DNA of 64,000 nucleotides from GWF2-33-9 sp964500435 (GCA_964500435.1 CAZCNL010000012.1:1-64000), one strand, 5' to 3'; positions 42,871-52,612 are shown, counted from the first letter of the stretch. Program-made: numbers and translations. The notes: generated by a model not told the origin, from the sequence alone.

Positions 42871-44418
42871 ATGTATTCGAAAGTATTTTCTGCTTCCTTA
42901 ACAGGAATAAATGCACATATAATTGAAATAGAATCACATTTAGACACAGGATTACCTGCTTTTCAAGTTGTTGGGTTGCCAGATACAGCAATTAAAGAAG
43001 CAAGGGAGCGAGTAATTGCTTCATTAAAAAATTCGGGCATACCTTTTCCGAATAAAAAAATAACTGTGAATTTAGCACCTGCTAACATTAAAAAAGAAGG
43101 TAGTAGCTTCGATATGCCTATTGCTATTGGATTGTTATCATCTATGAGCTTGATACCACAAGAATCATTAAATAAAATTATCTTACTTGGCGAATTAGCA
43201 TTAGATGGTAATTTGAGACCAATATATGGGGCATTAGCAATTGCACTTGAAGCGAAAAAGCAAGGGTTCGAAAAAATATTATTACCAAAAGAAAATGCAA
43301 AAGAAGCAGCTTTAGTCGAAGGGATTAAAGCTATACCTGTGCAAAGTTTGGTTGAAGCAATTAATTATCTAAATGAATCATTTGCAATTGAACCTGAATT
43401 CGTAGATGTAAATGAACTTTTCAAGAATTCACAGGTAAATCATACTTTGGATTTTAGTGATGTAAAGGGTCAAGAAAATGTTAAGCGTGCACTTGAAATA
43501 TCTGCTGCTGGTGGTCACAATATATTAATGATTGGACCGCCCGGTTCAGGAAAGACTATGCTTGCCAAACGAATAATAACAATTTTACCACCTTTAACTA
43601 TGGAAGAGTCGTTGGAAACAACGAAAATCCATTCTATTGCAGGTGTTTTACCAAAAGACCAACCACTATTGACTATTCGTCCCTTTCGTTCACCCCACCA
43701 TACGATTTCAGATGCGGCACTTGTTGGGGGAGGAATGGCTCGAATCAAACCTGGAGAAATATCTCTTGCTCATCATGGTATGTTATTTTTAGATGAATTG
43801 CCGGAATTCGCCCGTAATGTGTTGGAAGTTTTACGACAACCACTCGAAGACAAAAAAATTACAATTTCAAGAACAAAAGAAACAATTAGTTATCCTGCTA
43901 ATTTTATGTTAGTTTGCTCGATGAACCCATGTCCTTGCGGACATTATGGAGACCCATACCACAGTTGTTCTTGTTCAACGACCCAAATACAAAGATATAT
44001 TGGAAAAATCTCAGGACCCTTACTAGATAGAATTGACATTCATATCGAAGTGCCCGCAGTGAATTATCAAGAAATTTCATCTAAAAAAACAGGCGAATCG
44101 TCAGAAGCAATACGGAATAGAGTCATAAAGGCAAGAGAATTACAACAAGAAAGGTTTAAAAATTCGAAACAAACTTTTAAAAATGCCGATATGAACACAA
44201 AACAATTGCGGAAATATTGCGAACTTGATTCGGCATCAGATGAACTTTTAAAACTCGCAATGGAAAGATTAGGACTTTCAGCAAGAGCTTACGACCGGAT
44301 TTTAAAAGTTGCAAGAACTATAGCAGATTTGGAAGAAAGCGAAAAAATAACTATAGTTCATATTAGCGAGGCGATACAATATCGTTCGCTTGATAGGGAT
44401 TACTGGAATTTACATTAA
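42871..44418 (+). CDS. comM: YifB/ComM family Mg-chelatase-like AAA+ ATPase
   Basis: A 515-aa hexameric helicase-like AAA+ protein; ComM promotes branch migration during natural transformation. The N-terminal LonC-like domain has LDTGLPAFQVVGLPDTAIKE and PANIKKEGSSFDMPIAIGLL. The ATPase has GPPGSGKTMLAKR (Walker A), GMLFLDELPEFARNVLEVLR (Walker B) and the C-rich insert MNPCPCGHYGDPYHSCSC. Length is normal. The neighbouring CBS and DJ-1 genes give no hint of competence genes. Confidence 0.94.
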   Translation: MYSKVFSASLTGINAHIIEIESHLDTGLPAFQVVGLPDTAIKEARERVIASLKNSGIPFPNKKITVNLAPANIKKEGSSFDMPIAIGLLSSMSLIPQESLNKIILLGELALDGNLRPIYGALAIALEAKKQGFEKILLPKENAKEAALVEGIKAIPVQSLVEAINYLNESFAIEPEFVDVNELFKNSQVNHTLDFSDVKGQENVKRALEISAAGGHNILMIGPPGSGKTMLAKRIITILPPLTMEESLETTKIHSIAGVLPKDQPLLTIRPFRSPHHTISDAALVGGGMARIKPGEISLAHHGMLFLDELPEFARNVLEVLRQPLEDKKITISRTKETISYPANFMLVCSMNPCPCGHYGDPYHSCSCSTTQIQRYIGKISGPLLDRIDIHIEVPAVNYQEISSKKTGESSEAIRNRVIKARELQQERFKNSKQTFKNADMNTKQLRKYCELDSASDELLKLAMERLGLSARAYDRILKVARTIADLEESEKITIVHISEAIQYRSLDRDYWNLH

Positions 44419-44440
44419 TTTATTTTTTAAAATTATAAAT

Positions 44441-44447
44441 GGAGGAG
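44441..44447 (+). promoter_or_regulatory. Canonical Shine-Dalgarno (GGAGGAG) of the DJ-1/PfpI gene
   Basis: GGAGGAG lies 2 nt before the ATG at 44450 (5-nt gap from the GGAGG core). It fixes the start and is unusually strong for this lineage, where most starts lack such a motif. Confidence 0.75.
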
Positions 44448-44449
44448 TT

Positions 44450-45037
44450 ATGGCTTCTAAAAGAATTTTGATGCTTGTTGGTGATTTCGTAGAAGACTAC
44501 GAAGCAATGGTACCATTTCAAATACTTACAATGGTGGGACACATAGTCGATGCAGTTTGTCCAGGCAAAAAGAAAGGTGAAACTGTGAAAACGGCAGTTC
44601 ATGACTTCATAGGAGATCAAACTTATGCAGAGTTCCCGGGGCATTTATTTCATATAAATGCTGATTTCGACGCAGTTGACGAAAAAACATATGATGCTTT
44701 AGTAATCCCAGGGGGTCGTGCTCCGGAATATTTAAGATTAAATCCAAGAATAATAGAAATAACAAAACATTTCGCAGAAAATAAAAAGCCCATTGCAGCA
44801 ATTTGCCACGGACCCCAAATCCTCGCAGCAGCAGGTGCTTTAAAAGGTCGAAATGTTATCTCATATCCTGCAGTTGGACCTGAATGTGTTGTTGCAGGTG
44901 CAAATTATGGTGAAGTTGCTCCTGGTGCTGATAATGCTTTAACAGATGATAATATCGTTACAGCTCCTGCTTGGCCCGCTCACCCCGCTTGGATGAGACA
45001 ATTTTTACAAGTATTAGGAAGCAAAATAGAACCTTAA
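44450..45037 (+). CDS. DJ-1/PfpI family protein
   Basis: A 195-aa protein of the DJ-1/ThiJ/PfpI superfamily. ILMLVGDFVEDYEAMVPFQI is the family opening, YDALVIPGGRAPEYLRLNP the glycine turn, and AAICHGPQILAAAGALKGR carries the nucleophile Cys near residue 119. VTAPAWPAHPAWMRQFL ends the fold. Relatives act as glyoxalases, deglycases or stress proteins; which applies here is open. The frame extends to 44390 inside comM, but the Shine-Dalgarno at 44441 supports the ATG at 44450. Confidence 0.9.
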   Translation: MASKRILMLVGDFVEDYEAMVPFQILTMVGHIVDAVCPGKKKGETVKTAVHDFIGDQTYAEFPGHLFHINADFDAVDEKTYDALVIPGGRAPEYLRLNPRIIEITKHFAENKKPIAAICHGPQILAAAGALKGRNVISYPAVGPECVVAGANYGEVAPGADNALTDDNIVTAPAWPAHPAWMRQFLQVLGSKIEP

Positions 45038-45061
45038 TTATTATCTGGCAAAAATTATAGC

Positions 45062-45112
45062 ATTATCCATCTTTTTGTGATTGCTTTCACAACGGGATGG
45101 ATAATTTTTTTT
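45062..45112 (+). terminator. Intrinsic terminator after the DJ-1/PfpI gene
   Basis: Outer arms ATTATCCATC and GATGGATAAT enclose an inner pair TTGTGA/TCACAA, and a run of about nine T follows. Confidence 0.85.
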
Positions 45113-45290
45113 GCAAAATGTAACTCTCAAAAAGAAAAGTGCAATAGCTAATGTCGATACAAAATTTGAAGCAATTTTGCAAGAATTTATTTTAGAGAAA
45201 GGTAATTTTTCATCGCTTGTTGTGAAGGGTTTTTTTTGATAATGGTGAAAAATTTGTTAATTTTTCATATTGTAAAATTTAAGTTTTAAA
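45111..45290 (+). pseudogene. Possible remnant of a small coding sequence
   Basis: From a TTG at 45111 the frame encodes QNVTLKKKSAIANVDTKFEA and ILQEFILEKGNFSSLVVKGF, then stops at 45237 inside or just after an eight-T run. If one T is dropped the frame continues as DNGEKFVNFSYCKI. The composition looks protein-like, but I recognise no family and no ribosome-binding site is seen. It may be chance. Confidence 0.2.
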
Positions 45291-45440
45291 GTATTATAAG
45301 GTATTATTAATTCGTAATCGTATATATTTTGAATAGAGAGGGTTTTGAATTTTTAAATACTAAGTTGAAAAAATGATTTAATGAATTGAATTTATTTATT
45401 TAATATTACATTATTTTTTTTGTTTAAAATTTGACAATAA

Positions 45441-45470
45441 AAAACTCCACTTTGGTTTTGTGGAGTTTTT
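45441..45470. terminator. Intrinsic terminator of the EF-G gene
   Basis: Arms AACTCCAC (45443-45450) and GTGGAGTT (45460-45467) with T-rich flanks on both strands. It lies 35 nt past the EF-G stop. Confidence 0.85.
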
Positions 45471-45504
45471 TTATTTTAAATGAAAAATTTTGGTATAAAA
45501 GTAT

Positions 45505-47595
45505 TTATTTCTTTGCTTGTTCTCTTTCTTTATATTCTTTAATAATTTCTTCTTCGATGGACTTAGGAACTGCTTGGTATTTCAAAAATTCCATTGTAAA
45601 TTCGCCTTTACCTTGCGTAACACTTCGTAAATCGGAAGAATATCCAAACATTTCTTTTAAAGGAACTTCAGCTTCGACTGTTACATATTTAGATTCTAAA
45701 GTTGTGTTAACAATAACGCCACGTCTTTGATTCAATTGTCCAATTACAATACCTTGGAACTCTTCTGGAACAGCTACTTCTAATTTCATAATTGGTTCGA
45801 GTAAAATTGGTTTTGCTTTTGCAATTGCTTCTTTGACAGCTTGTTTCGAGGCTAATTTAAATGCTAACTCGGATGAATCGACGGGGTGGGTGCTTCCATC
45901 ATTTATTGTAACTTGCACATCAACGACTGGTTGTTTAATAATATATCCTTCATTAAGTTGTTCTTGGAAACCTTTGTCGCAAGCAGGAATATATTCTTTA
46001 GGAATAACGCCTCCGACAATTTTATTAACAAATAAATAGTGGTTTTCATTTTGTTCTTGAAGTGGTTCAATAAATCCAGCAACTCGAGCAAATTGTCCTG
46101 CACCACCTGATTGTTTTTTGTGAGTATAGTCGAAATCTGCTCTTTGTGTGATAGTTTCTCGATATGCAACTTTTGGTTTACCGACAATCACTTCTGTATT
46201 ATATTCTCTTTTTATTCTTTCAATATAAATTTCTAAATGAAGTTCACCCATTCCTTTGATTAAAGTTTCACCGCTTTCTTCATCTCGATGAACTTGGAAA
46301 GTTGGGTCTTCTTTTTGGAAACGATTTAATGCTTTTGAAAAATTAGTTTGTTGTGTCCTTTCTTTAGGCATAACAGAAAGTTCAATCACTGGAGTTGGGA
46401 CGTGCATTGAAGTCATTGAATAATTTACTTTTCCATCGGTAAATGTATCACCAGAAGAGCAATCGACACCAAACATACCTATGATATCACCGGCGTAAGC
46501 TACTTCGATGTCTTCCATTGAATTAGCGTGCATTTTCACTATTCTGGGTACTTTGATTTTTTTCTTTGATTGAATATTTACTAAATTATCACCTTTTGCT
46601 ATTTTGCCTTGATAGATTCGCATATAAGTTAATTGTCCATATTTGCCATCTTCGAGTTTAAAAGCTAAAGCTACAGTTGGTAAATCGGGATTGCTCTCTA
46701 AATTAATTTCTTTTTCATTATCATCTAAATCAAGTGCTTTATTTTTTATTTCATTTGGAGCAGGTAAAAATAGTCCTACACCGTCGAGCATTGTTTGAAC
46801 GCCTTTATTTTGTTTAGCAGTTCCAACAAACACTGGAGTGATATGCATAGCAATTGTTGCTCTTCGAATTCCAGCAATTAATTCGTCGTTTGTGATTTCA
46901 GATTCTTCTAAATATTTTTCAGCAATAATATCGTCATAATCAGCAACTCGTTCAATCATTTTTTGGCGACGACGATTTGCTTCGTTTAATAGATGTGAAG
47001 GGATATCTTTTTCAATTACTTCTTCGCCATTAGCACCTTCATAATATATTGCTTTCATTTTAATTAAATCAATAACACCTTCGAAATGGTCTTCGATTCC
47101 AATTGGCATAGTAATTAAAACTGGCTTGTGACCTAATTTTTCTTCTAATTGATTAACAACTTTATCGGGATTGGCACCTGCTCTATCAACTTTATTAATG
47201 AAAGCAATTCTTGGAACAGCGTAACGCCGCATTTGTCTATCAACAGTAATAGATTGACTTTGCACACCAGCAACACCACATAAAACCAAAACAGCACCAT
47301 CTAAAACACGTAAAGCTCGCTCAACTTCGACTGTGAAATCAATATGCCCAGGTGTATCAATTAAATTAATTTGATAATCTTTCCATTGACAAAAAGTAGC
47401 GGCAGATTGAATTGTTATTCCTTTTTCTCGTTCCAAATCCATGGAATCCATCGTCGGGCCTGCGCCAGTTTTGCTCCTTACTTCAACAATTTGATGTATT
47501 CGGCCAGTGTAAAACAAGATTCTTTCACTCAGTGTTGTTTTCCCAGAATCAATGTGGGCAGCGATGCCTATATTTCTTAATTTGCTAATATCCAT
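45505..47595 (-). CDS. fusA: Elongation factor G, mitochondrial EFG1 / spdEFG1 type
   Basis: A translocation GTPase of ~696 aa. The P-loop reads AAHIDSGKTTLSERILFYTG, with Ser where ordinary bacterial EF-G has Ala (HIDAGKTT). KTGAGPTMDSMDLEREKGIT, IDTPGHIDFTVEVERALRVL, LCGVAGVQSQSITVDRQMRR and FINKVDRAGANP resemble mitochondrial EF-G1. Domains II-V follow (DCSSGDTFTDGKVNYSMTSM, GMGELHLEIYIERIKREYNT, RSVTQGKGEFTMEF). I start at the ATG at 47595; the TTG at 47604 adds three residues. It is a single gene, not in a str operon with rpsL, rpsG and tuf. A second, conventional EF-G elsewhere in the genome is plausible. Confidence 0.93.
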   Translation of the reverse strand: MDISKLRNIGIAAHIDSGKTTLSERILFYTGRIHQIVEVRSKTGAGPTMDSMDLEREKGITIQSAATFCQWKDYQINLIDTPGHIDFTVEVERALRVLDGAVLVLCGVAGVQSQSITVDRQMRRYAVPRIAFINKVDRAGANPDKVVNQLEEKLGHKPVLITMPIGIEDHFEGVIDLIKMKAIYYEGANGEEVIEKDIPSHLLNEANRRRQKMIERVADYDDIIAEKYLEESEITNDELIAGIRRATIAMHITPVFVGTAKQNKGVQTMLDGVGLFLPAPNEIKNKALDLDDNEKEINLESNPDLPTVALAFKLEDGKYGQLTYMRIYQGKIAKGDNLVNIQSKKKIKVPRIVKMHANSMEDIEVAYAGDIIGMFGVDCSSGDTFTDGKVNYSMTSMHVPTPVIELSVMPKERTQQTNFSKALNRFQKEDPTFQVHRDEESGETLIKGMGELHLEIYIERIKREYNTEVIVGKPKVAYRETITQRADFDYTHKKQSGGAGQFARVAGFIEPLQEQNENHYLFVNKIVGGVIPKEYIPACDKGFQEQLNEGYIIKQPVVDVQVTINDGSTHPVDSSELAFKLASKQAVKEAIAKAKPILLEPIMKLEVAVPEEFQGIVIGQLNQRRGVIVNTTLESKYVTVEAEVPLKEMFGYSSDLRSVTQGKGEFTMEFLKYQAVPKSIEEEIIKEYKEREQAKK

Positions 47596-47929
47596 TTTAT
47601 TCAATTTTAATTACAGAAATATTAAAACGTTTTAAAATTATTATATTTTATTTAGTATAATTTTTTTATTTCATTTTAGTGTTCTGGTAGTTTAAAAATG
47701 TAATTTATAATAGATTTATTAATTTTTACAGATTAATTTGTTAATTTAACTATCTTTATTGAATTAATATTTAAAAATTCATTATAAAGTTATTGTTTTG
47801 CATTTTTAATGATTTTGCTAAAATTGAAAAAGTTTTGCAATCTTTCTTATTTTAATCAAATACTGGTGAATAAAAACAAAGAGGTTGTCTTTTGGACAAC
47901 CTCTTTTTAAGGATTTAAGCATATTGTGG
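47596..47929. other. 334-nt intergenic region between the EF-G gene and susD
   Basis: Very AT-rich. It contains a 14-bp perfect palindrome TTAAAACGTTTTAA (47622-47635) about 27 bp upstream of the EF-G start and a terminator at 47878-47910. No ORF, tRNA or other repeat is seen. Confidence 0.6.
47878..47910. terminator. Intrinsic terminator of the SusCD operon
   Basis: Arms AAAGAGGTTGTC and GACAACCTCTTT around a short T-rich loop, with T-rich tails on both strands; it lies about 20 nt past the susD stop. Confidence 0.85.
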
Positions 47930-49345
47930 TTATGGTAGTAAACCACCATATTTAACATTCAAAATGTACTTAACGAGTTGGTCATTGTCCGTTGGAACTT
48001 TTGGATTAGCATTTGTTTCGCTTTGGCCATAAATGAAACGTAAATTCAATCCGGCTTGAGGGTCAACTAATGAACCAGTACGGCGCATATCGTGATAGCA
48101 TTGACCTTCCAAATATAGTTCTAAGAATTTTTGCTTCAAAACTTCAACTACTGTAGCAACTTTGTCGCTAGAACTAAAATCAGGTAACCCAGCATTTGCA
48201 CGGATTATATTAACTAAGGACACAGCATTTGGTAAACTTCCTACTCTTGCTTCGCATTCGGCTTGAATAAGTACGTTTTCTTCATAACGAATTAATGGGA
48301 AGCTTTCAGCATAAGTTGAATATTTTTTCATTCTAACGCAGGTTGCAACATCTTGTTCTTTTGGGTCGATTGGAGTTAAATATAATGATGCTTTTGTTGC
48401 ATGGGCTGCGAATCCATAATACTCACCATCGGCATTTGGAGTGAAATAATCAGTCATTCTTTTGTCGGTTGGTTCCATTTTGAACAAATCAATGTAGAAT
48501 TTTTCAGGTCTGATAGGTTCAGCTTCATCTTGTACCCATTGTCCCCAAGAAGAATGCTCACCTGCCGCATCAGAAAAGAATGATTTAACAGAGCCGCTGG
48601 CATCAGCAATACCTAATTTGGATTCACTTAATGCATTTGTGTAATCTCCAATGTGTAAATAATAACGTGCTTTAAGTGAATGTGCTGCAGCTATCCATTT
48701 TGCACCATTACCTTTAAAATTAAGGTCACGAGTCACAGCATCAGTTCCTGCATTAAAATGAGTTATTGCCTCGTCTAAAAGTTTTTGAACTTCTTGATAT
48801 GCAACATTTTGTTCAACAAAATCAGGTGGGTTAGTTCCTTCAATTTTAATTGGGATGCTTCCCCAAGTTGCAGCAGCTTCACCAAGCAAAAATGCCTTAT
48901 AAAATTTTGCTATACCAAGAATAGCATTTCCTCTTTTTTCATTAGTTCCAGTAAATACTTCAGGTGTATAGTTAATTATGTCGTTAGTAATTTTAACACC
49001 TCGATAAGTAATAACCCAATAATCATCTGTAGGACCATCTACATTCATAAAATATGAATTCCATTGAACAGGCTGTGGCCTTGCAATTCCTGGAGGAGCG
49101 CACATTTGCCAAGTCCAAATACTGAAAATTCTTGACCTGTCACGTGAATATGTTTCACCAACATTAACTTGCAATGCTACGAGAAGTGAATAAACTCCGT
49201 CAACTGATTTGACTTTTGATTCTGCTATGTTATTTGGGTCAACGTTTACGCTTTTATCGATTTGGCAGGATGAAAATATGAATCCTGATAATAATACAAA
49301 TACAAAAGCTATCTTAATTTTACTTAATAATTTATAATTTCTCAT
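47930..49345 (-). CDS. SusD/RagB family outer-membrane nutrient-binding lipoprotein
   Basis: A 471-aa surface lipoprotein that covers the SusC channel and binds ligand. Signal peptide and lipobox IFSSC with Cys27 are present. The helical TPR core has GIAKFYKAFLLGEAAATWGS, VQKLLDEAITHFNAGTD and KWIAAAHSLKARYYLHIGDY. The C-terminal part ends with LEGQCYHDMRRTGSLVDPQA. The start has GAGGAG at 49352-49357, within the 12-nt gap after SusC. No glycoside hydrolase or sulfatase is adjacent, so the ligand cannot be named. Confidence 0.93.
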   Translation of the reverse strand: MRNYKLLSKIKIAFVFVLLSGFIFSSCQIDKSVNVDPNNIAESKVKSVDGVYSLLVALQVNVGETYSRDRSRIFSIWTWQMCAPPGIARPQPVQWNSYFMNVDGPTDDYWVITYRGVKITNDIINYTPEVFTGTNEKRGNAILGIAKFYKAFLLGEAAATWGSIPIKIEGTNPPDFVEQNVAYQEVQKLLDEAITHFNAGTDAVTRDLNFKGNGAKWIAAAHSLKARYYLHIGDYTNALSESKLGIADASGSVKSFFSDAAGEHSSWGQWVQDEAEPIRPEKFYIDLFKMEPTDKRMTDYFTPNADGEYYGFAAHATKASLYLTPIDPKEQDVATCVRMKKYSTYAESFPLIRYEENVLIQAECEARVGSLPNAVSLVNIIRANAGLPDFSSSDKVATVVEVLKQKFLELYLEGQCYHDMRRTGSLVDPQAGLNLRFIYGQSETNANPKVPTDNDQLVKYILNVKYGGLLP

Positions 49346-49357
49346 CTTAAACTCCTC

Positions 49358-52300
49358 TTAATAGTTGATTGATATACCAAAACGTAATGAAAATACTTGT
49401 GGCAATGTAAAGTAATCAATTCCACGTCCTTCTGCGAGAGAGAATGTGTTAACTTCTGGGTCGTAGCCTTTATAATTTGTAATTGTATAAACGTTACGTG
49501 CTGAAAGAGAGAATACTATTGAATTGATATTCCAATCTTGCAAACCATTCCATCTGTAGTCAAGTTTAATTTCTCTTAATTTGACAAAGGAACCATCTTC
49601 GAAGAATGGTTCGTTAATATTGAAGCCATTGTAATAAGACCAATATTTTTCTACTTTTGTTGCTTGCACTGGATTTGCAGGGTCAGAATAATCCATTACA
49701 GGATGTCCATTTTCAACCCAAGGATCATTTCTGTCTTTAGTGTCACCAGATACACCAAAATTATAAAGAGCTCCACGAGTTCCATTCCAAATATCAAAGC
49801 CAAATACGCCATCAAGTAAGAAACTAAATGTGAAGTTTTCGAGGAATGTGAAATCGTTTCTCCAGGAAATCATATAAGCAGGATTTGGATTGCCGATAAA
49901 TAACAAATTCGGGTTTTGCCTTGGTGCTCCAACATAATTTAAACCATAGTCATCACCAACCACTTCACCTGCATCAGCATCCCAATAGGAATAGCGAACA
50001 TCTCCGTTTTTGTAGTTGTATGCTGCCATTTCTTTTGGATCTACATAATCTAAATCACCTGGTTTAGCGTTTGCAGCTTTTGTTGCGTCATAGCGCAACC
50101 AACCATATGTTTGGAAGACACCGAGTGGGCGACCAACTGATGCAGAGTTAACTGCACCAACGAATCCACCAGTTAATGTATAAAAATCGGCTTTCAAACT
50201 TGTAACTAAGTTATATGAACGTGTATAATTAATTGCTGTTACCCAGTTAAAATCTTTTGTATTTACTGGATTAGCAGTAATACCTAATTCTATACCTTCA
50301 TTCCACATTGAACCACCATTAGCAAGCATATTGGTATATCCGGTTGATGGTGGAGCAGGAAGAGACATTATTAAATCAAATACATCTGAATGATAGAAAG
50401 TAAATTCAAATGATAATTTATTTTCCCAAAATCCGATGTCAAAACCAATTTCACGTTCGATGGTTAATTCTGGGCTGATATCTGTTGCACCCGCAACTGA
50501 GCTACTGCGGATACCATTGAATCCACCTCTGTTAGAAATTGATGTTTCAACCCAAGGATCAAAGTTACCTTCAGTTATATAAACATTATTTGTTGCATAT
50601 GCATATGGTAAGTCAGGAGAACCAGCTTCGCCATATGCTGCACGGATACGGAAATTGTTAATAAGGCTTTTAGCACCTTCAAAGAATGGTTCATCAGAAA
50701 GAGTATAAGATAAACCGACTTTGGGATAAGTATGGTATTGGTTTGATTCACCAAATGTTGAACTTCCATCACGACGAATACCGAGAGTTAAAGAGTATCT
50801 GTTTAAGTATGTAGTTGTAAGTTGACCAAATTGTCCTTGTATTTCTGATTTAGTTAATGAACTTGAAGCATCTTTGGAAGAGCCAGCAGTTATTTGGTCA
50901 AAGAAGGATAATGTGTTTGTTGAACTACCACCTAAAGTTGATCTATCGAACCAAATTGATTGAGTACCACCAACTAAACCAAAATTTAAATCGCCGTCCA
51001 TTAATGATTGATTTAAGTTGAATGTTAAATCGAGGTTTTGTTGAAGATTTGATATTCTTGAATAGCTTATCGAACCTAATCTACTTGGGGATGATGCACT
51101 TTGAACAGCCAATCTTTGACCATAATTATATGAATAATAGTCTACTCCATAGCGAGCTGAAAAACTTAACCAATCTAATGGCATCCACTTCAATTCTGTA
51201 CTATGTAATATTCTATCGATTTTTTGATTAAATTTGTTGTTCTTTTGTGTCCAAATTGGGTTATCGTAAGAAGCAAAACGTCTTTGAGTTACACCATCAT
51301 CTTCCAAATAAATTTTGTTATTAAATTCTGGTGGAGTTCTCAAAGAGCCTAACAAAATACCTGAAGTGTTTGAACCATCTTGAGGTAAATCATTATTTGT
51401 TGAAATATAGTTTGTATTACTTTGAAGATTTAATTTTGGTAAAATTGATGCTCCAATATTAGCACGAACTGATGCTCTTGTAAGTTGGGAACCTTCGACA
51501 TAACCTTGATTATCTAAATAAGTACCATTAATAGAATAATCAAATTGAGGAACGCCACCACTGATAGTTAAAGAGTTTTCAGTTGAGTATGCAGTTCTGA
51601 AAACATCTTCTTGATGGTCATAAATTGGTGTTCCTGCAGGCAAAGGTGTAGTTGTCCAAGAATCAGATGAACCTGGAGTATAAGGTTTATATGGTTTGCG
51701 TTGACCGAATGTTGTTTGCAAATCAATTTTGCCACTCTTTTGATCCATTTGGAGAGAAGTAGTGTAAGATATACGAGCAGGTTTGTCTGAACCAGTATAT
51801 TTTCCTTTTTTAGTTGTAATGATGATAACACCGTTTCCTGCTTTTGCACCATATAGAGCGGCAGCTGATGCACCTTTTAATATTTGAATTGATTCGATAT
51901 CATCTGGGTTAATATCAGTTGCACGGTTCGAAAATTGAACTCTTCCGCTTGGATCATAAAGTGATGTGTTATCAATGATAATACCATCAACAACATAAAG
52001 AGGTTCGGACGAACCTTCGAATGTTTTACGACCACGAAGTGTGATGTAAGTACCAGCACCAGGTTGACCAGAGTTACGTGTAACTTGAGCACCGAGAACA
52101 CGACCGCTGATTGCATCGATTGCTGATGAAGATACAACACTATTTACAGCTTCTGCACCAACCGAGGCAATTGTGTTACCCAGTTTGTTTTTATCAACTT
52201 CACCAGATAATCCGACAACAACAATTTCGTTTGTTTTAATCGAACCTTGGGAAAGTTTAAAGTTTGTAACAGTTGTCTCACCCTCTTTAATAGTAATTGA

Positions 52301-52612
52301 GCGGGTTACTGCATCGTAACCAACATATTTAACTTCAAGAGTGTAGCGTCCGGCTGGGGCTTTAAATTTGAAGTTACCGTCTTTGTCAGTTACGCCGCCA
52401 ATACGTAAGTCTGGAATTGATACTGATGCGCCAACCAATGGTTTGCCGCTTTCTTGGTCTGTAACCTTTCCTGAAACAAAGGTTCCACTTTGTGCAAGCA
52501 ATTGTAATCCGCTTAGCATAAATGCAATAAGGATTACTGCCACTGAACTGCTAATGCTAATTGTCTTCGATACAAACGAAGACTTCGAGTAATTGGTAGA
52601 GTTACTTGCCAT
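49358..52612 (-). CDS. SusC/RagA family TonB-linked outer-membrane protein
   Basis: A 1084-aa TonB-dependent transporter. After a signal region (SSSVAVILIAFMLSGLQLLA) comes a carboxypeptidase-D-like domain (GKVTDQESGKPLVGASVSIP, YTLEVKYVGYDAVTRSITIK). The plug domain follows with the SusC signature TDINPDDIESIQILKGASAA and ALYGAKAGNGVIIITTKKGK. The remaining ~780 residues are a 22-strand barrel ending in FSLRFGISINY. It imports a ligand delivered by SusD, with energy from TonB. No anti-sigma or ECF-sigma regulator is adjacent. The long upstream gap carries a possible promoter. Confidence 0.94.
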   Translation of the reverse strand: MASNSTNYSKSSFVSKTISISSSVAVILIAFMLSGLQLLAQSGTFVSGKVTDQESGKPLVGASVSIPDLRIGGVTDKDGNFKFKAPAGRYTLEVKYVGYDAVTRSITIKEGETTVTNFKLSQGSIKTNEIVVVGLSGEVDKNKLGNTIASVGAEAVNSVVSSSAIDAISGRVLGAQVTRNSGQPGAGTYITLRGRKTFEGSSEPLYVVDGIIIDNTSLYDPSGRVQFSNRATDINPDDIESIQILKGASAAALYGAKAGNGVIIITTKKGKYTGSDKPARISYTTSLQMDQKSGKIDLQTTFGQRKPYKPYTPGSSDSWTTTPLPAGTPIYDHQEDVFRTAYSTENSLTISGGVPQFDYSINGTYLDNQGYVEGSQLTRASVRANIGASILPKLNLQSNTNYISTNNDLPQDGSNTSGILLGSLRTPPEFNNKIYLEDDGVTQRRFASYDNPIWTQKNNKFNQKIDRILHSTELKWMPLDWLSFSARYGVDYYSYNYGQRLAVQSASSPSRLGSISYSRISNLQQNLDLTFNLNQSLMDGDLNFGLVGGTQSIWFDRSTLGGSSTNTLSFFDQITAGSSKDASSSLTKSEIQGQFGQLTTTYLNRYSLTLGIRRDGSSTFGESNQYHTYPKVGLSYTLSDEPFFEGAKSLINNFRIRAAYGEAGSPDLPYAYATNNVYITEGNFDPWVETSISNRGGFNGIRSSSVAGATDISPELTIEREIGFDIGFWENKLSFEFTFYHSDVFDLIMSLPAPPSTGYTNMLANGGSMWNEGIELGITANPVNTKDFNWVTAINYTRSYNLVTSLKADFYTLTGGFVGAVNSASVGRPLGVFQTYGWLRYDATKAANAKPGDLDYVDPKEMAAYNYKNGDVRYSYWDADAGEVVGDDYGLNYVGAPRQNPNLLFIGNPNPAYMISWRNDFTFLENFTFSFLLDGVFGFDIWNGTRGALYNFGVSGDTKDRNDPWVENGHPVMDYSDPANPVQATKVEKYWSYYNGFNINEPFFEDGSFVKLREIKLDYRWNGLQDWNINSIVFSLSARNVYTITNYKGYDPEVNTFSLAEGRGIDYFTLPQVFSLRFGISINY

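Larger units (their letters stand above)
45038..45504. other. 467-nt intergenic region between the DJ-1 gene and the EF-G gene
   Basis: It holds a long terminator hairpin at 45062-45112, a short possible gene remnant at 45111-45290, and the EF-G terminator at 45441-45470. The rest (about 45290-45430) is AT-rich without recognisable structure, tRNA or repeat. Confidence 0.7.

Noticed and set aside
45903..46187. 94-aa minus-strand open frame in the EF-G region
   Set aside because: It lies in another frame of the EF-G gene and encodes no recognisable protein.
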